Below, in pieces: positions 1 through 12,500 of a DNA stretch of 64,000 nt (its first letter is position 1; every line of letters starts with the position of its first letter). A model generated the notes under the pieces. It was not told the origin of the DNA. It did no database searches and saw only the letters and a list, made by a program, of their open reading frames with translations. Both the position numbers and the translations under genes were made by a program. This stretch comes from Narthecium ossifragum (taxonomy: Eukaryota > Streptophyta > Magnoliopsida > Dioscoreales > Nartheciaceae). The DNA lies in the NCBI GenBank assembly GCA_963920575.1, contig OY986971.1, forward strand, positions 3,573,340 to 3,637,339, in the 5' to 3' direction.

Positions 1-2809
1 ATGGACTTGACTGGCTAAGATCACATCTGACTAGATTGAATCTGACTGAACCCACTTGAGTCTGAGTTAGCCCGAACTGGTCTGAATCTAGGCTTGATCG
101 GATTTGGTTGGTATAGCCAAATCTGGTTGAGCCTGGATTGAATCTGTCCAAGTCTTGTAAGCTGGAGTCTGACTCGATCAAGTGTGGAAGATTGAGTCGG
201 AGTCTGATCAGGTTCAAACGATGGTGATTTGATCTGATCTGATGGTTGAGATCTGTCCAGTGCTTGACGAAGCTTGGGAATGGAAAGAGATCTGGCAGCT
301 AAAAGTGACATGAACTCAATCGCTTGTGAGGGAAGCTCATCGGAGTTCAAATCCCATGGAGAAGAGGTAGTGAGAGGATGGGGGTTCGATCCAATAGAGT
401 GAATCCGGATGGGTGTCAGTTCCGATGGCGGATCTGGAGGGGGTCCGCGTCGGTCAAGAGTGAGGAGATGGAACCGACGGTGATCCGCTGGTTGGGGTTT
501 GGAGCCGGGCTTGGTAATGTCAGGGAAGGGGTCAGGAGGTTTAGGGGACGACCTTTGATGCTTCTGGAGATCCTTCAGTGGGTTGTGAGAGGAGGTTATA
601 GTAGTATTGGGCAGAGGTAGGCCGTAACTTCCTTAAGGTTTGCTGCCGGAGTGGGGGGAGATGGAGTTGGGAGCCGGCGGGGTTGTACATGGAACGACTA
701 TGGGAGGAGAGGTTGGATGGTTGTGAGGAGCTTCAAGAACGCTGGTGGGTTTTGAGCTTCCGCTAGGGTTAATGATGAAGAAGCATGGTCGGGGAAGGTT
801 GTGATGGGATTGGGTTAGGAGTGAGGAGGACCTTGGTGGCGGTTACATGGTGTGGGGAGGGCTTCAACTAAGGTGAGGTCGGTGGCTGTAGTTTTGTGGA
901 TGGTGGGTAGATCGCCGGAGATGACAATCGACAATGGGGATAGGAAAGGAAGGGACGTGGGTTTGTAGGGGGAAAGATGATGGTCTTGGTTAGTGACGGC
1001 GGCTGTCGAAGAGGAATAGGGAGAATTGCTGGTGGTGGGGTAGGGTTTGGATGAAGGGAAGGAGGAAGAAGATGATGACATGGTGTTGACTGAGTTGGGA
1101 TGTAGCGTGGTTGGGTATGGGGGCAACGGTTGTTGTTTACGGTTTGGGTAATGGAGCAGCTCATGGGTAGGTGAAGTATGAGGAGGGCAATAGTGGGGTT
1201 GTGGATGAAGCGGAGTTGGAATCGTATGCGAAGTTGTAATCTGAGTTGTAGTAGAATTCTGCTTCACAGGCCAAGTCCGGATCTCATCAAGAATTTTTGA
1301 ACAAATCCTTGCTATAATATGAGTTTGACTAGGATTCCTAGTTGGAGTAGGATTTGTAATACTAGTTCCAATAGGATTTTGAGTCCAAGTCGTACTCTGA
1401 GTTTAACTCAGATTTCTAGTTAGAGTAGGATTTGTAATCTTAGTTCCAGTAGGATTTGGAGTCCAAGTCGTACTCAAATGCCCATTGGTGTTTGCAGGTT
1501 TGGGTTGGTTGTATGGTGGAGGTAATGGCCGATAAAGAGGTGATGCTTTGTAGGGAGGGATATGAGGCTCAAGGTTTGGATAATGGGTCGGTTCATAGGC
1601 AGGCGAGGTGAGTTGGGTAATAATAGGGTTGTGGAAGAATTGAGTTATAGGCTGCATAGGGTGGAGGCAGAGGTTGATATGACGATGGAATATAAGTTGG
1701 GACATGAGGTTGGTGTAGGTTAGGGTTCTGTAGGGATGATGATGGAGGTAAGGGATGATGATGTGGAAGAGGTATCATAGGTGGCGGTGTAGGATAGGCT
1801 GGTAGGGCAGATGTCGGGTGAGTAGGAAGTGAGATAGAAGAAGTTGGTTCTGATTCCACCAAGTCATAGGGAAAAATAGGGTTTGGTACTCATGCCATCA
1901 TAGAAGCTTCTAGAAGGCCTTGGGCGGCACAGTCGTCGGAACGGAGTTCTGATACCAAGTTGATACGTCGAGCTTTCTCGTAAGCGCAGGTACCGGATCT
2001 CTTGCCTGGTCTCAGCTCCTCCTTTACCAAATCTATGTCTGGATCAAGAGATACCTTTAGGGTTTTTGGAGAAGCATCCTAGGTATTCGACGAATAAGGC
2101 TCAAACCGGAGGAGAGAGATGGATGAGGAAGAGGATTACCTCGCAGCTTCCTCTATGGTTGGCCGGCTACCGTTGGGGGATCCAAGCCTTGGAGAACGTG
2201 GCAGCGGTGATGAGGTGGCGGAGGGGAGCACGACAGCCAAGAGGGACGTCGGGGACTTGGGGTTGGATGGTAGCTGATGGCGGAGGCCCGTGGTGGAGAA
2301 AGGATCCGGCGGTAGGGAAGGGGAGTGAAGGTGGCTGGTGGAGTTGGTGGAATTAGGGTTACAGCTACTCCTAAGATTATTCTACTAATAACTCTACTCT
2401 ATTTATCATAATTCGTCCATTACCTTATACAAACTATAGAGATCCTTTTATAGAGGCATTGACAGAGTTCTAATCAGACTAAACAACCTTCTTGCTTAAA
2501 TCAGCAAGTAATAAGACTTTCCTACTAAGACTCAATCATAACTCAAACTTTCTAATAACTAGGACTCATAATAAGAACTAATAAAGCAAAGCATAAACTA
2601 AACTTAAAGTAGGAAACTGACTCAATGAAGATAACTACTAACTAGAAAATCAACTAAATAAGCAAACCAGTTAGGGAATAGGAATCCCTAAGGTTAACTT
2701 GGCTCAACCTGCTCCAAAGGGACCTGGTTGCAACCAACTCCTTGGCGTGGGCTCACCCAAGCAAGGGCGTGGGTCCCTTCTTGGAATGGCTCGGTTCGAC
2801 CTCGTGTCA
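1..2809 (-). mobile_element. LTR retroelement, minus orientation, probably non-autonomous; runs off the left edge
   Basis: A tRNA-Met-type primer binding site lies at 1946-1957 on the minus strand. Immediately to its right an LTR-like block starts TGATACG (1961) and seems to end CTCGTGTCA near 2809. Left of the primer site the minus strand has only long proline/serine/histidine-rich low-complexity frames (about 600-1860) and no recognisable reverse transcriptase, integrase or protease. The part at 1-350 resembles 52130-52440, and the AT-rich tract at 2360-2700 resembles 52980-53280, so the same family recurs inside the gypsy element of this window. The LTR limits are read by eye from that comparison. 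The left LTR, if present, is outside the window. It could also be a solo LTR plus unrelated sequence. Confidence 0.5.
1946..1957 (-). other. Primer binding site (initiator tRNA-Met type)
   Basis: On the minus strand this reads TGGTATCAGAAC, one base from TGGTATCAGAGC, the usual plant LTR-retrotransposon primer site complementary to the 3' end of initiator tRNA-Met. It sits 3 bases from the LTR-like terminus at 1961. That spacing orients the element: LTR to the right, internal region to the left. Confidence 0.6.
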
Positions 2810-3763
2810 CATAGCAGCTTTAATAATCCATATCCATCTACCACGAGAAGTATTTCAAAGCTCTTTATTTCCCTTCGGATTTTATGAGCTACATATTGCC
2901 ACAAGTCATGCTCTTTGGATTCTTGAATGCGAGGATAGGATAGCCCTTCGAAGTTGTGCAAACATATTTATGTTTCTAGATTAAGTTCGATTCAAACTTA
3001 CAACATGTACTCATTAATTAAAGTCAATTTTGTTGTTTATATTTCCAATTTTCGTTGATCAACGCTTGAGGCCTAATAGCTTTTCTACTATACATTTGCA
3101 ATGTATTTTCAACAGTAGTCATATTAAGTACTTGATAAGAATAGACAACTGATACAATATGATAGGTTTCATGTTGTCTCAGATGTAGAGATTTCATGAA
3201 ATGAACACATTTAGGTTTCAATTTACAGATTCTGCGATTTTTGTCTGATATTCAGAGTTGGAGGCTGCCAGTTGCTTTTTTGTAATTGGGAAAGATTTAG
3301 GTCATGATTGAATTATTTTTTCTTTTTTGAAATTTCAAATAAGGTATCTATTAGGTTAGGTCCTAGATCTCTTGTCGATTGCAAAATATCTTCTTTGTTG
3401 AAAGGCTTCCTAAAGGGAAAAATGGTTTCCATTATTCTAAGTGTGCTAGGGTTGGGATGACTAACCAAAGCATGAAAGCCAGGATCTTTCAGAAAATAGA
3501 TTCCTATTTGAAGAGTGCATAATGCGTCAACAAGCTCACACCAACCCGTCAAGTTTTAGATGCAAATTCAGGATTTTTCTTGGGAGGTATTGGGGAGAAT
3601 ATTTATACCTAAAAAGATTGTGGCATCTGGATTGGGTAAATCCCATATGACCCAATGTTTGACAAGTCAAACTATACATCAGCCCAAGCTGCATTTTCCT
3701 CTCCATGACTCAGAAAAGATACTTTTGGAACACCAATAGGTATCAAAATTATGGGGTCTAAGG
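2810..3763. other. Gene-free stretch between LTR element and hAT element
   Basis: AT-rich sequence with only short open frames. A 79-codon minus frame at 3313-3552 resembles no family I know and has no neighbouring exons in frame. Nothing else is supportable. Confidence 0.4.
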
Positions 3764-4173
3764 TAGGGGTGGCAATTCGGGTTCGCGGGTCGAGTTCGAG
3801 TCGGGTCTGGTACTGACCCGTTTAATAAAGGCCAAACCCGAACCCGACCCGTTTAATAAACGGGTTAGGTTTATCAACCCGAACCCGACCCATTTATAAA
3901 CGGGTCAACTCGACCCGACTCGCCTAACCCATTTATTAAACGGGTCGGGTTGGGTCGACCTGTTTAACAACAATCAAACATATCAAATTACAACTAGATC
4001 AAAATACATCCTCGGTAACTTCAACACATAGATGGGCATTGTCCCGATTCTTCGCCATCATTGGCGAAATTCAAAATGGCTCATAATTAAATAGGAATTA
4101 AAGATTTGTTCCGTAAATCCAATTTAATTTCGAGGAGACTGCAGAGAGAGAGAGAGGTTGGAGGTGGGAAGAC

Positions 4174-4676
4174 CTGGATGACATGGTTCTTGAAACTGAA
4201 GTTCTCCTTCTCCTTCCTGCTTCGGTACTCCACATAGAGAACACTAATGAGATAGGCCGTCTAGCTTCCCATGAATCCACAAAACAACTGGAGCAGCACA
4301 CCGAAAAGCATCCCCAGCGGCGAGAAGGAGTAGGGAGGGGTCAACAACACTAGAGCCACCTGCACGAATTCGCAATACACATGTTCAACAGGTATAATTA
4401 ACTTGTTAAACTCAGTCAGAAATATATTGAAGAAAATAAGAGATGAATGATGATGATGGTGGGAATGCAAGTAAAAGTAGATACTTGATTGGAGGCACAG
4501 CTGAACCAAGCATCATAGATGGAGCCGCCATGCCAAATGATGCTTTTCTTGTTGGACCCCGACTGCGCATCCGGCGGGGCGTTCTCATGACTATCCTTTG
4601 ATCTGCCGTTGCCCTCCCCATCTGTCTCGTTGTAGCTGGCCACGATGGCCTCCTCCGCTTGCTTCTGAGCCAGCAT
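4174..4676 (-). pseudogene. Captured AUX1/LAX auxin influx carrier fragment (5' two exons), with nonsense codon
   Basis: Two exons with an intact GT-AG intron are readable on the minus strand: 4676-4485 (64 codons, starting MLAQKQAEEAIV and including WHGGSIYDAWFSCASNQ) and 4359-4174 (62 codons, VALVLLTPPYSFSPLGM... then TAYLISVLYVEYRSRKEKEN). These match the N-terminus and first membrane helices of the plant AUX1/LAX amino acid/auxin permease family, whose full proteins have about 470-490 residues; the exon boundary after SCASNQ is the family's usual one. The conserved Trp after MGS is now TAG (4261-4263), and everything after KNHVIQ is missing. It lies wholly inside the hAT element, so it is transduplicated sequence rather than a resident gene. 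The family assignment rests on remembered motifs and is strong; transcription is unknown. Confidence 0.85.
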
Positions 4677-4709
4677 CTTCTCCGAACGAGCTGCGCTCAA
4701 CGATGGAAT

Positions 4710-4935
4710 AATGGAGGAGATCGCGACCGGCGATGGGAGATAGGAGGAGATCGCGACCGGCGATGGGAGATAGGAGGAGATCGCGAGGGGAGATCCGGGA
4801 TTGGGAGGGGAGATGGGGGGAGATCATGAGGGGAGATCCGAGGGGAGATCGCGACCGGCGAGGGGGAGATAGGAGGAGATCGCGAGGGGAGATCCGGGAC
4901 CGGGAGGGGAGATAAGGGGAGATTGCAAGGGAAGA
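4710..4935. repeat. GA-rich minisatellite inside the hAT element
   Basis: A roughly 30-bp unit built on GGAGATCGCGACCGGCGATG is repeated at least twice exactly and then in degenerate, partly shortened forms with GGAGATCCGGGA variants. The complementary CGATCTCCCC-type array occurs in the related element at about 46790-46990, so the array is a family feature and not a local accident. Confidence 0.7.
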
Positions 4936-5199
4936 TCACGAGATCGGGAGGGGAGAGGCGCCGCCGCGGGTAGGTGAAGTGGAGAAGTCTGGAGAAGGGT
5001 TAGTGGTTAGCTCTAAAGCCTTAAACTTAAACGGGTAAACGGGTTGACCCGCCTAACCCGACCCGACCCGTTTATTCACGGGTCATAAACGGGTCGACCC
5101 GTCCGTTTATGACTCGAACCCGATTATACCAAACCCAAACCCGTTTATCTCGGGTCGGGTTCACGGGTCATGACCCGGATTGCCACCCCTACTCTAAGG

Positions 5200-6585
5200 T
5201 GTGCCATTTATCATGGATGTAGCGAAGAGTGAGCCTTATGAATTTCTCATGTATTCACTAAAAAGATAAGATACGCGTCTCCAAATTTTTAGAAGTGTGA
5301 AAAAACACGACCAAGAAAAAGGATTATTAGTACAATGATCTATTTTGAAATCTATCAGATACTAAACGAACTGAATTTCCCCATCTATCTTTTTAACTTC
5401 TTTTGCCTTTTCTTCTAATTTCTGTTTTTTTTTGGTTTGACACTTCTAAATTAAACAGTCTACAACAGAGACTAAACTGAAGTTCTACTTGAGGGACCGT
5501 GCCAAGGATTTCTGTAGCAGTCTCCACAATTCACACTGCCCAGCAGTACCTTGCCGACTTCCGATCGGCATGATACATTTAGTGTCGACACCAGCAGCGC
5601 CGGCTGGTACAGTTTCCTCGGATTCTCTCGGACCGTGCCGACATTGTGTCAGTGGTGGTATGACACGTGCTGCCGTTATCGTAATCCTTGACCACGACAC
5701 CTATCAAAGTAAACCCTTGGCTACATTCAAGTTGGTTTAGGTCCATTTGGAACGGAACTACCTCCAATGTAGATAAGGTAGTACATTTTAGCATGAAATC
5801 CAGTCTTAGAACCTAAAAAATAATCCACAAACCTAAGCTTTTGAAAATTCTACTGAAACCTTTTCTTAATTTGTTGCATAGATCTTAAGTATCGAGAAAC
5901 CGAGTTATAAGGTCGGTGTTGAGTAATCTGGTTGCAGCGCCCGGAACCCATTAAGTTTAGTAACTATAAAAGGAACATTCTAAACCTAAACCCTCCACAA
6001 TGCATCGTTCTCTTGTCCAAAGCATGCCCAACGGCTTCCCGTTGTGTTCTAGGACAAGTCCTCGATCAATTTGTCGTGCTAGTTACAACGACATGTGCAG
6101 ATACTCGGTGCAGATCTCGTACTGGCGGCACATAGGTATTTTCCAGCTAATACATGTATCTGCATGGAGGTCTGTGCCCATGCATGTATTGCGTATCCGT
6201 TTGTGCCCGTATGTGTCGACTAGCATGTTTATCACTGACAATAAGTGTTCCTCTTTTTGTTGGCAAGGTTGATATCTGTTAGTTTCAGAGAAACTTGTTT
6301 GGATCATTGGGCATTTTATGTTTGGTTAGGAAAGTTGTTATTATTGTTATGATAGTCGCATAAAATTGGCAAATGCATTCCAAGGACTAAATATCCATTT
6401 TGCTTGTAATTACCTTTCAGTCTCATAAGTCATAATCATCTGAAGAAGATATTATAGCTTTTTGTCTTACCACAGTGGGTGGCTAAAAACTGATTCAACT
6501 CATTGTTAGCTTCCCAGCAAGAGCATCATCTGTCATTGAATGTCTTTTCCGAACTAATGCATTCTATTTCTTGCTTTGTTAATAG
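5200..6585. other. Intronic or upstream sequence before the first visible aldolase exon
   Basis: No coding exon recognised. I looked on the plus strand for the conserved N-terminal kinase motifs (DDDPTGTQT-like, GDSTLRGH-like, PFFLQGG-like) and found none. The stretch contains a small CAAGGATT-ended inverted-repeat element (5503-5690) and GC-richer repeat debris to about 6180. The GGTTCG... exon at 6586 has a good acceptor (TTTGTTAATAG), so this stretch is probably intron. Confidence 0.45.
5503..5690. mobile_element. Possible 188-bp MITE with CAAGGATT termini
   Basis: It starts CAAGGATTTCTGTAGCAG and ends AATCCTTG, giving an 8-bp perfect terminal inverted repeat that also begins the larger element at 10363. 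Flanking target duplication is not convincing. It may be a small deletion derivative of the same hAT-like family. Confidence 0.35.
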
Positions 6586-9500
6586 GGTTCGACATGTATT
6601 GTTAATGCAGCAAGCGAAAGGGATGTGGCGGTGTTTGCGGCAGGAATGATTCAGGTAAACCAACTTTCAGTCTTTACTAAACACTGGCCATGTTTTTCAT
6701 GCATCCTTTGGAAACGGTTTCTAAAGCTGCACATGCATATGTTTGCATATCAGTTGGGGAAAGTTCCCATTCTCTGCCTCTATATGCGCCGCAGATGCAT
6801 AATATTGGTGTATTGACTGAAGTTGATCTCCATATGTGATATTTCACTCGCACTTATACACTTACACTGTTGACAGGCGGAGTCAAAAGGGAAACGATTT
6901 CTATGCCGCACTGCTGCCAGTTTTGTTTCTGTTAGAATTGGAATAAAACCAAAGCCCCCCGTGCAGCCTTGTGAATTTGGTAATCATAAGGAAGTATCTG
7001 GAGGTCTTATTGTTGTGGGTTCATATGTTCCAAAAACTACTAAGCAGGTTGCGTTTTTCTCAGTGTCAGCCTCGTAATTTTCTTTGCTTATCTTAAAGCA
7101 AGTACATATGATTGTTTTGCATATGTATTTTTCTAGGTTGAAGAACTTAAATCACGACTTGGGAATGGACTAAACTGCATAGAGGTACTTTAATGCGATA
7201 TTTATATTCTCAGAAAAGTTTTCCTAGATGGATTGGGCTTCTATTGGGCTATAAAACTTGATATATCTTCGCTATCAGATGCCTCTATTTTGTTCATTCT
7301 TTGCTGTTCATCCACCTTCCTTCTGGGCAGATATCTGTTGATACACTTTCCATGAAGTCAGTTGAAGAGGTGGAAGAAGAGATCAATCGTGCAGCTGAAC
7401 TTGCAAATTGTTCTCTTATGGCTCAGAAAGACACGCTTATAATGACCAGCCGGCAGCTCATAACTGGAAGATGTGAGATCTTTTCTTTTTATTTTTGATC
7501 ATTCCATTAGCATTGCAAAACATTTCCAAGCATGAATATCCAGTGTCTTTTGTTTTCGTTTGGTGTAGTATTCTGGAAACATAATGTTAACGAGAACGTG
7601 TTTTCTATGTAAACCATGTAAAAATGATGATTAGGCCTGTCGTCTTTGTTGGTCATCAAAGTCCGAACTGTGAGTAGTTTGCAACACTAAATAAAAATAG
7701 AATATGATGTTGTTGTCTCTCCTAGAAACTGAGATGACTTGCAACCTTTGAAATATCTTGTTGACCATCCGAAGGTAAGGTGGATGAGGTGGAAATGCAT
7801 GCTAGATCTAGATCAAGGTTGCATGCCTTTTGTGGAGCTTAAATCCACAAGAGAAAAGAGAAAATGCTTCCATTTACACATACTGAGACCATATAATAGT
7901 ATTCTATTGAAAGATTTGCTTTCGAAACTGAAGTGTGTGCAGAGAGCTTTGAATTAATTCAAGCTCGAAGAATAAATCTCTTGTTTCTACTGTTACTGTG
8001 TTACCAGTTATCCTAACACTATTAAATGCTAGGATGACCGGAACGTTGTTAGGAGATATTGGAATGCCTAGTTTAACGAGGGTTCAATCATTTGAATGCA
8101 CTCCAAGTAACTTAAAGGATTATTTTGATCCTGAAATAAGAGACAGTAATGCGGTATGATCACTAATTTTCTCCATTCTTATTTCAGCTCCCTCAGAGAG
8201 TTTGGAAATTAACTACAAAGTCAGCTCTGCAGTAGTGGAAGTTGTTAGGCGCATAAGTAAACGACCTCGTTACATCCTTGCAAAGGTATTGAGCAAACTC
8301 AAAAGATGGCAAATGTTTGTTTTTATTTTCTAAAATAAATAGTACCCTTCTAACTCAAACTCCTTTATTATATTTGAAAGATCTTTGTTGAAATATTAGT
8401 GCAGAAGGTTTGTTAATTATTCTCTTTGTCGACTACTATCTTCATAAGTTAAAACTGGGGTATTAGAGTACATTTGCTAGCTATCTTCATAAGTTTATGT
8501 ATTTTTTAGTAGCTAAATCATGGCAAGTGAAAACCAATTCTTTCAGGCTTTGGAATTGCAGTGAAGCTTACTCCTGCTATCAGCTGATTTCTTGTCCACG
8601 ACTTTGGGGACAATATGAACCTATACCAAGTGTCAAATGCCCAAAAGAGAAAACTATATGCTGCAACTATTGATTTTCCTCCGTACCTTTGTCTAACCTG
8701 TACAATTAGCCACAGTTTGAACTGCTAGCATAATTTATAGTTACCAGTGCATGTTGAACTGCTTGGGAGCCAATCATACAGGAATCAGGGGTTTTGATTG
8801 CCATGGATGAAGAGAGAAGGGTATAAAATACTAAAGCATGCTGTAATTCAAATACATGTAATCACCTAAAATTTAATAGCGATTCTTGTTCTATCTTTGG
8901 CTTAAAATATAACCTGCAAGTTCAGTAGAACAGTTTGAATCACCTTAAGGACATTATTGAAATGAATGTTTGTGTACCTTAACATTATTGTGACAAATTG
9001 GTGGCATTGTATTCCAGGGTGGAATCACTTCATCAGATCTTGCTACAAAAGCTTTAGAAGCTCGGCGTGCCAAGGTAATCGGACAAGCACTGGCTGGTGT
9101 TCCCTTGTGGCAGCTTGGTCCAGGAAGTAGACACCCTGGGATCCCGTACATCGTTTTTCCAGGTAACAGCTTCATCTTCTATGCGCTTTCAAGTTTCAAC
9201 AAATAAATTCAAACAGGATTGACATCTACTAAACATCTATCCTGTCTCTCATAGGAAATGTTGGAGATAATAATGCCTTAGCAGAAGTTGTGCAAAACTG
9301 GGCTCGCCGTCCTAGAAGTTCAACAAAAGAAATTCTCCTTGTAAGATGCTTCTGCTTGAATGATTTTTCGGTAGCTATTCAAATACTAACTACATGGTTT
9401 GACTTAAAGAATGCAGAAAAGGATGGATATGCTGTTGGCGCATTTAATGTTTACAATCTTGAAGGGGTTGAAGCAGTTATTGCTGCGGCAGAGGCTCAAA

Positions 9501-12500
9501 GTAGCCCTGCTATTTTGCAGGTCGGGATATGCAATTAGTCTTTGAAACTCCTGTGTTTAGCTTCTTCGCCTCCAATGTCTATTCAAAGTTCAGATTATGG
9601 TGATAACTGGTTCGAAATGATGTTTTTGTGCTTGAGATATATACTTTTGTGGTGTCCTATAGGTTAAGCAAACTGTAATTGAACATGAAACTAGAAATAT
9701 CTTATTCTGGAAGTTCTTCGAATTTTTAAAGTTCACGATCATCATGAAAAGAGAGATATTCGATATCTCAGTGTTCCATGATGTAAAAACAAATAATTTT
9801 CAAGGATCTTGAAACTCGGTGACCCCTCTTATTGTGTTTCAGTTTCCATTGTTGCAATTTGGAATATTCTGATGACTACCCTGTTAATACTTAAATATCA
9901 CCTTTTTATGTTTCACCTGCCAGCCAAACTCTTGAGCTTGAAGAATCTGTTGTGGTTGTTCAAAAAATCTGAAATCTTGCATGCAATCAATATGAGTATG
10001 TTAATCTTGTAAACAACTTCCAATGCAAGCGAAATGTGGCAATAGAAGTAATTGATGACTTTATCTACAATAGATGTTGGTTAAAGTAGCATTTTAGGCT
10101 TAATACCTGTCTTTCCTAAATTGCTTATGGACTTTCAGTGATTAACTTGGAGTTAATGTTAGTAGAATTAGTAGTTTAAATTCTAAATTTTTTTGTGTTA
10201 TGCAGAAATGATCAAGCTTGGCCATATACCGAAAATTGTACATTATAACTTGACCACTTTGTGCGTTTTTTTTTTATTTTCCCATCTTTGTGAGCTAGTC
10301 TAGACACTTTCTGAGCACAATATGAAATCATCCGTTGAAATCTACAAGTTATCCCTGCCGACCAAGGATTTCCATACCGGCCCGCACATGTCTGTGCTGG
10401 CCGGTATGTACCGGACCAGCAGCTAGCTGGGATAAAAACCCCCCCGAATCGATATCGGGGGGGCGCCGGAGTTGTGCCGGGCGATATACGTACCGTACCG
10501 TCGTGGAGGGAAGGAGGGAAGAAACTGAGGAAGAGGGAGGAGAGAAAGAGAGAGGGGAGGAGAACACCGGAGGGAAGAAAGGGGAAGGATCAGAGAAGAA
10601 GGGAAAGAGGGAAAAGAGAAGAGAAACAGAGGAAGAGGAAGAGGGAGGAGAGGAAGAGGGAGGAGAGAAAGAGAGAGGGGAGAAGCGAAAGAGGAGAGAA
10701 ACAGAAGAGCTAGAGGAGAGAGAGGAACAGAGGAAGAGGGAGGAGAGAAAGAGAGAGGGGAGGAGCCGGAGCAGAGGGGGAGCCGGAGTCGGGAGGAGGA
10801 CGAGGCGGAGAAGAGGAGGCGGAGCCAGAGCTGGAGGGTAGGAGGAGCTCGAGGCGGAGGCGGAGCCGGAGGGGAAGAGCCGGAGGCAGAGGGGAGGGGC
10901 CGGAGGCGGAGGAGAGGAGCCGGAGGCGCAGGCGGAGGGTAGGGGTCGGAGGCGGAGGAGAGGAGGAGCCGCGTGGGGAGGAGAGCCGCGAACGCGATCT
11001 CGGGGGTAGGTAAGGAGTGAAGAGGCTTGCGGGAGAAAAAAAGATAAGGAGACGGGAGAGGGAGAAAAACCAAAGAAAAGGGAGGAGAGAAAGAGAGAGA
11101 GAGAGAGAGGAGGGGTGACACGTGAATTTGTGGGCAACATGCAGAGCAAGATAAGCAGAGAATGAAAGAGAAGAAGCTGGTCGGTAGTCAGCAAGTCAGA
11201 GAAGGAGAGAGAAGGGGGTGAGTGAGTGCAGCAAGTCAGAGAAAGAGAGAGAGGGGGGTGAGTGAGTGCAAACAAGCTAAAAATAAAAATCGGTATGTTA
11301 TTTATCATTAGTTTTTATTTATCAATGATAACTGATAAGCCTCATATAATATGTTATTTATTATTATTTTTTATTTAATGATGGTAGTTAGTAACGATTT
11401 TTTTATTTAATAATGTTTGTTTTTAGCATTATTTTTTATCTAATAATGGTAATTTTCCAATAATTAAATGTATTATATGAAATTTTAAAATTCGTATAGC
11501 TATCCTGATACAAACCAGCCATACCAACCACATCAGATTGAAGTTGTGACTATACAGGCTCCTGAAACTGTCATTGATTTCCAGCGTGATGCTGCAGAAT
11601 ACCAGTCACTCATTAGAGAGTTTGAAGTCTATTATTCTCATTACATGACTTTCCTTTAGTATATGCAGCACATGAGTTCTACTAGAAATATTTATCTTAG
11701 ACCATCGGATGATAGATTATGGTTAGTCTGAGAAAGAGTTTGGTGTGTACTCATATAAGAGATGTATTAAGCTCTTGATTACGTGTCATGTATTATATTA
11801 TACTATTTTAATATGTTTTCACTTACTCTGATATAAGAGATTATATTTGGCTAATTGGAGATGTTGAAAACGAGTGAATTTCACTCATCTTGACCGGCAC
11901 GGGGGCCTACCGGTCCGGCACGACGCCTACCGGCGGTGTGTACCGTCCCGGCAGGTTACCGGCACGGCTCGTGCCACCGGCATGGCAATCCATGCTGCCG
12001 ACTAACTTTTATGTGCTCCAACGGTCCAACCACAGGTTGGGGATGTTACTTGCTAGTTTATAGGAAATCCATGCCACATATTAAATGTAGTTTCGAATTC
12101 TTTTGCCCTTAATTTTTGTCCTATCCTATTGAAAGAACAATTCTGGGGCTAGATAGAACCAATATGAGGAAGATGTTCTCTTTCAGATCCTAATCCTTTT
12201 GTGTGTTGCATATATCAACTTTGTCCTTTTTCTCCAGGTACATCCAGGTGCTCTAAAACAGGGAGGAATCCCCTTGGTTGCATGTTGCTGCTCTGCCGCT
12301 GAACACACCAGAGTAAGTGCATGCAAAGAAAATCACATTGTTTTATCCTGTGATGCAATCTTTAGTTCACTTGAGAGTGGACCGTTAGACCAGAATGAAC
12401 TCAGATAATTTTAACATGTATCCAGTGACTGAACAACTTTTTTGTGGTTCTAGATAGTTTGTTTAAGCTTCTCTTTATGAGGCTCTCATTTTTCATTGAT

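Larger units (their letters stand above)
3764..5191. mobile_element. hAT-type DNA transposon, 1428 bp, non-autonomous, carrying captured gene sequence
   Basis: The ends are inverted repeats TAGGGGTGGCAATTCGGGT (left) and the complement of ACCCGGATTGCCACCCCTA (right). Flanking 8-mers are GTCTAAGG (3756-3763) and CTCTAAGG (5192-5199), a 7/8 target duplication typical in length of hAT elements. Subterminal zones are dense in direct and inverted AACGGGT / GACCCG motifs, as expected for hAT subterminal binding sites. No transposase frame is present. The interior carries an AUX1/LAX-derived fragment and a GA-rich minisatellite. A second member of the family, in opposite internal orientation, is at 46442-48419; both share a short module around ATGGCGAAGAATCGGGACAA (minus strand here, near 4040-4065). 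Confidence 0.82.

Noticed and set aside
340..395. GTTCAAATCCC and GGGTTCGATCC look like tRNA T-arm or B-box sequence
   Set aside because: No matching acceptor stem, D-arm or anticodon loop at the proper distance upstream on either strand.
815..1862. Proline/serine/histidine-rich minus-strand frames resembling a structural protein
   Set aside because: Several overlapping frames are equally open and low in complexity, next to an LTR primer site; better explained as non-coding retroelement interior.
3313..3552. 79-codon minus frame with protein-like composition
   Set aside because: No family recognised, no flanking exons or promoter; chance cannot be excluded.
5485..6272. Possible upstream kinase exons of the aldolase fusion in this GC-richer zone
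   Set aside because: None of the conserved motifs appears, frames are broken and the sequence has inverted-repeat transposon features.
10349..11308. 319-codon minus-strand open frame, plus overlapping 232- and 168-codon frames
   Set aside because: These frames are open only because the region is almost pure purine/pyrimidine; the product is Ser/Pro/Leu low complexity with no domain, inside a transposon.
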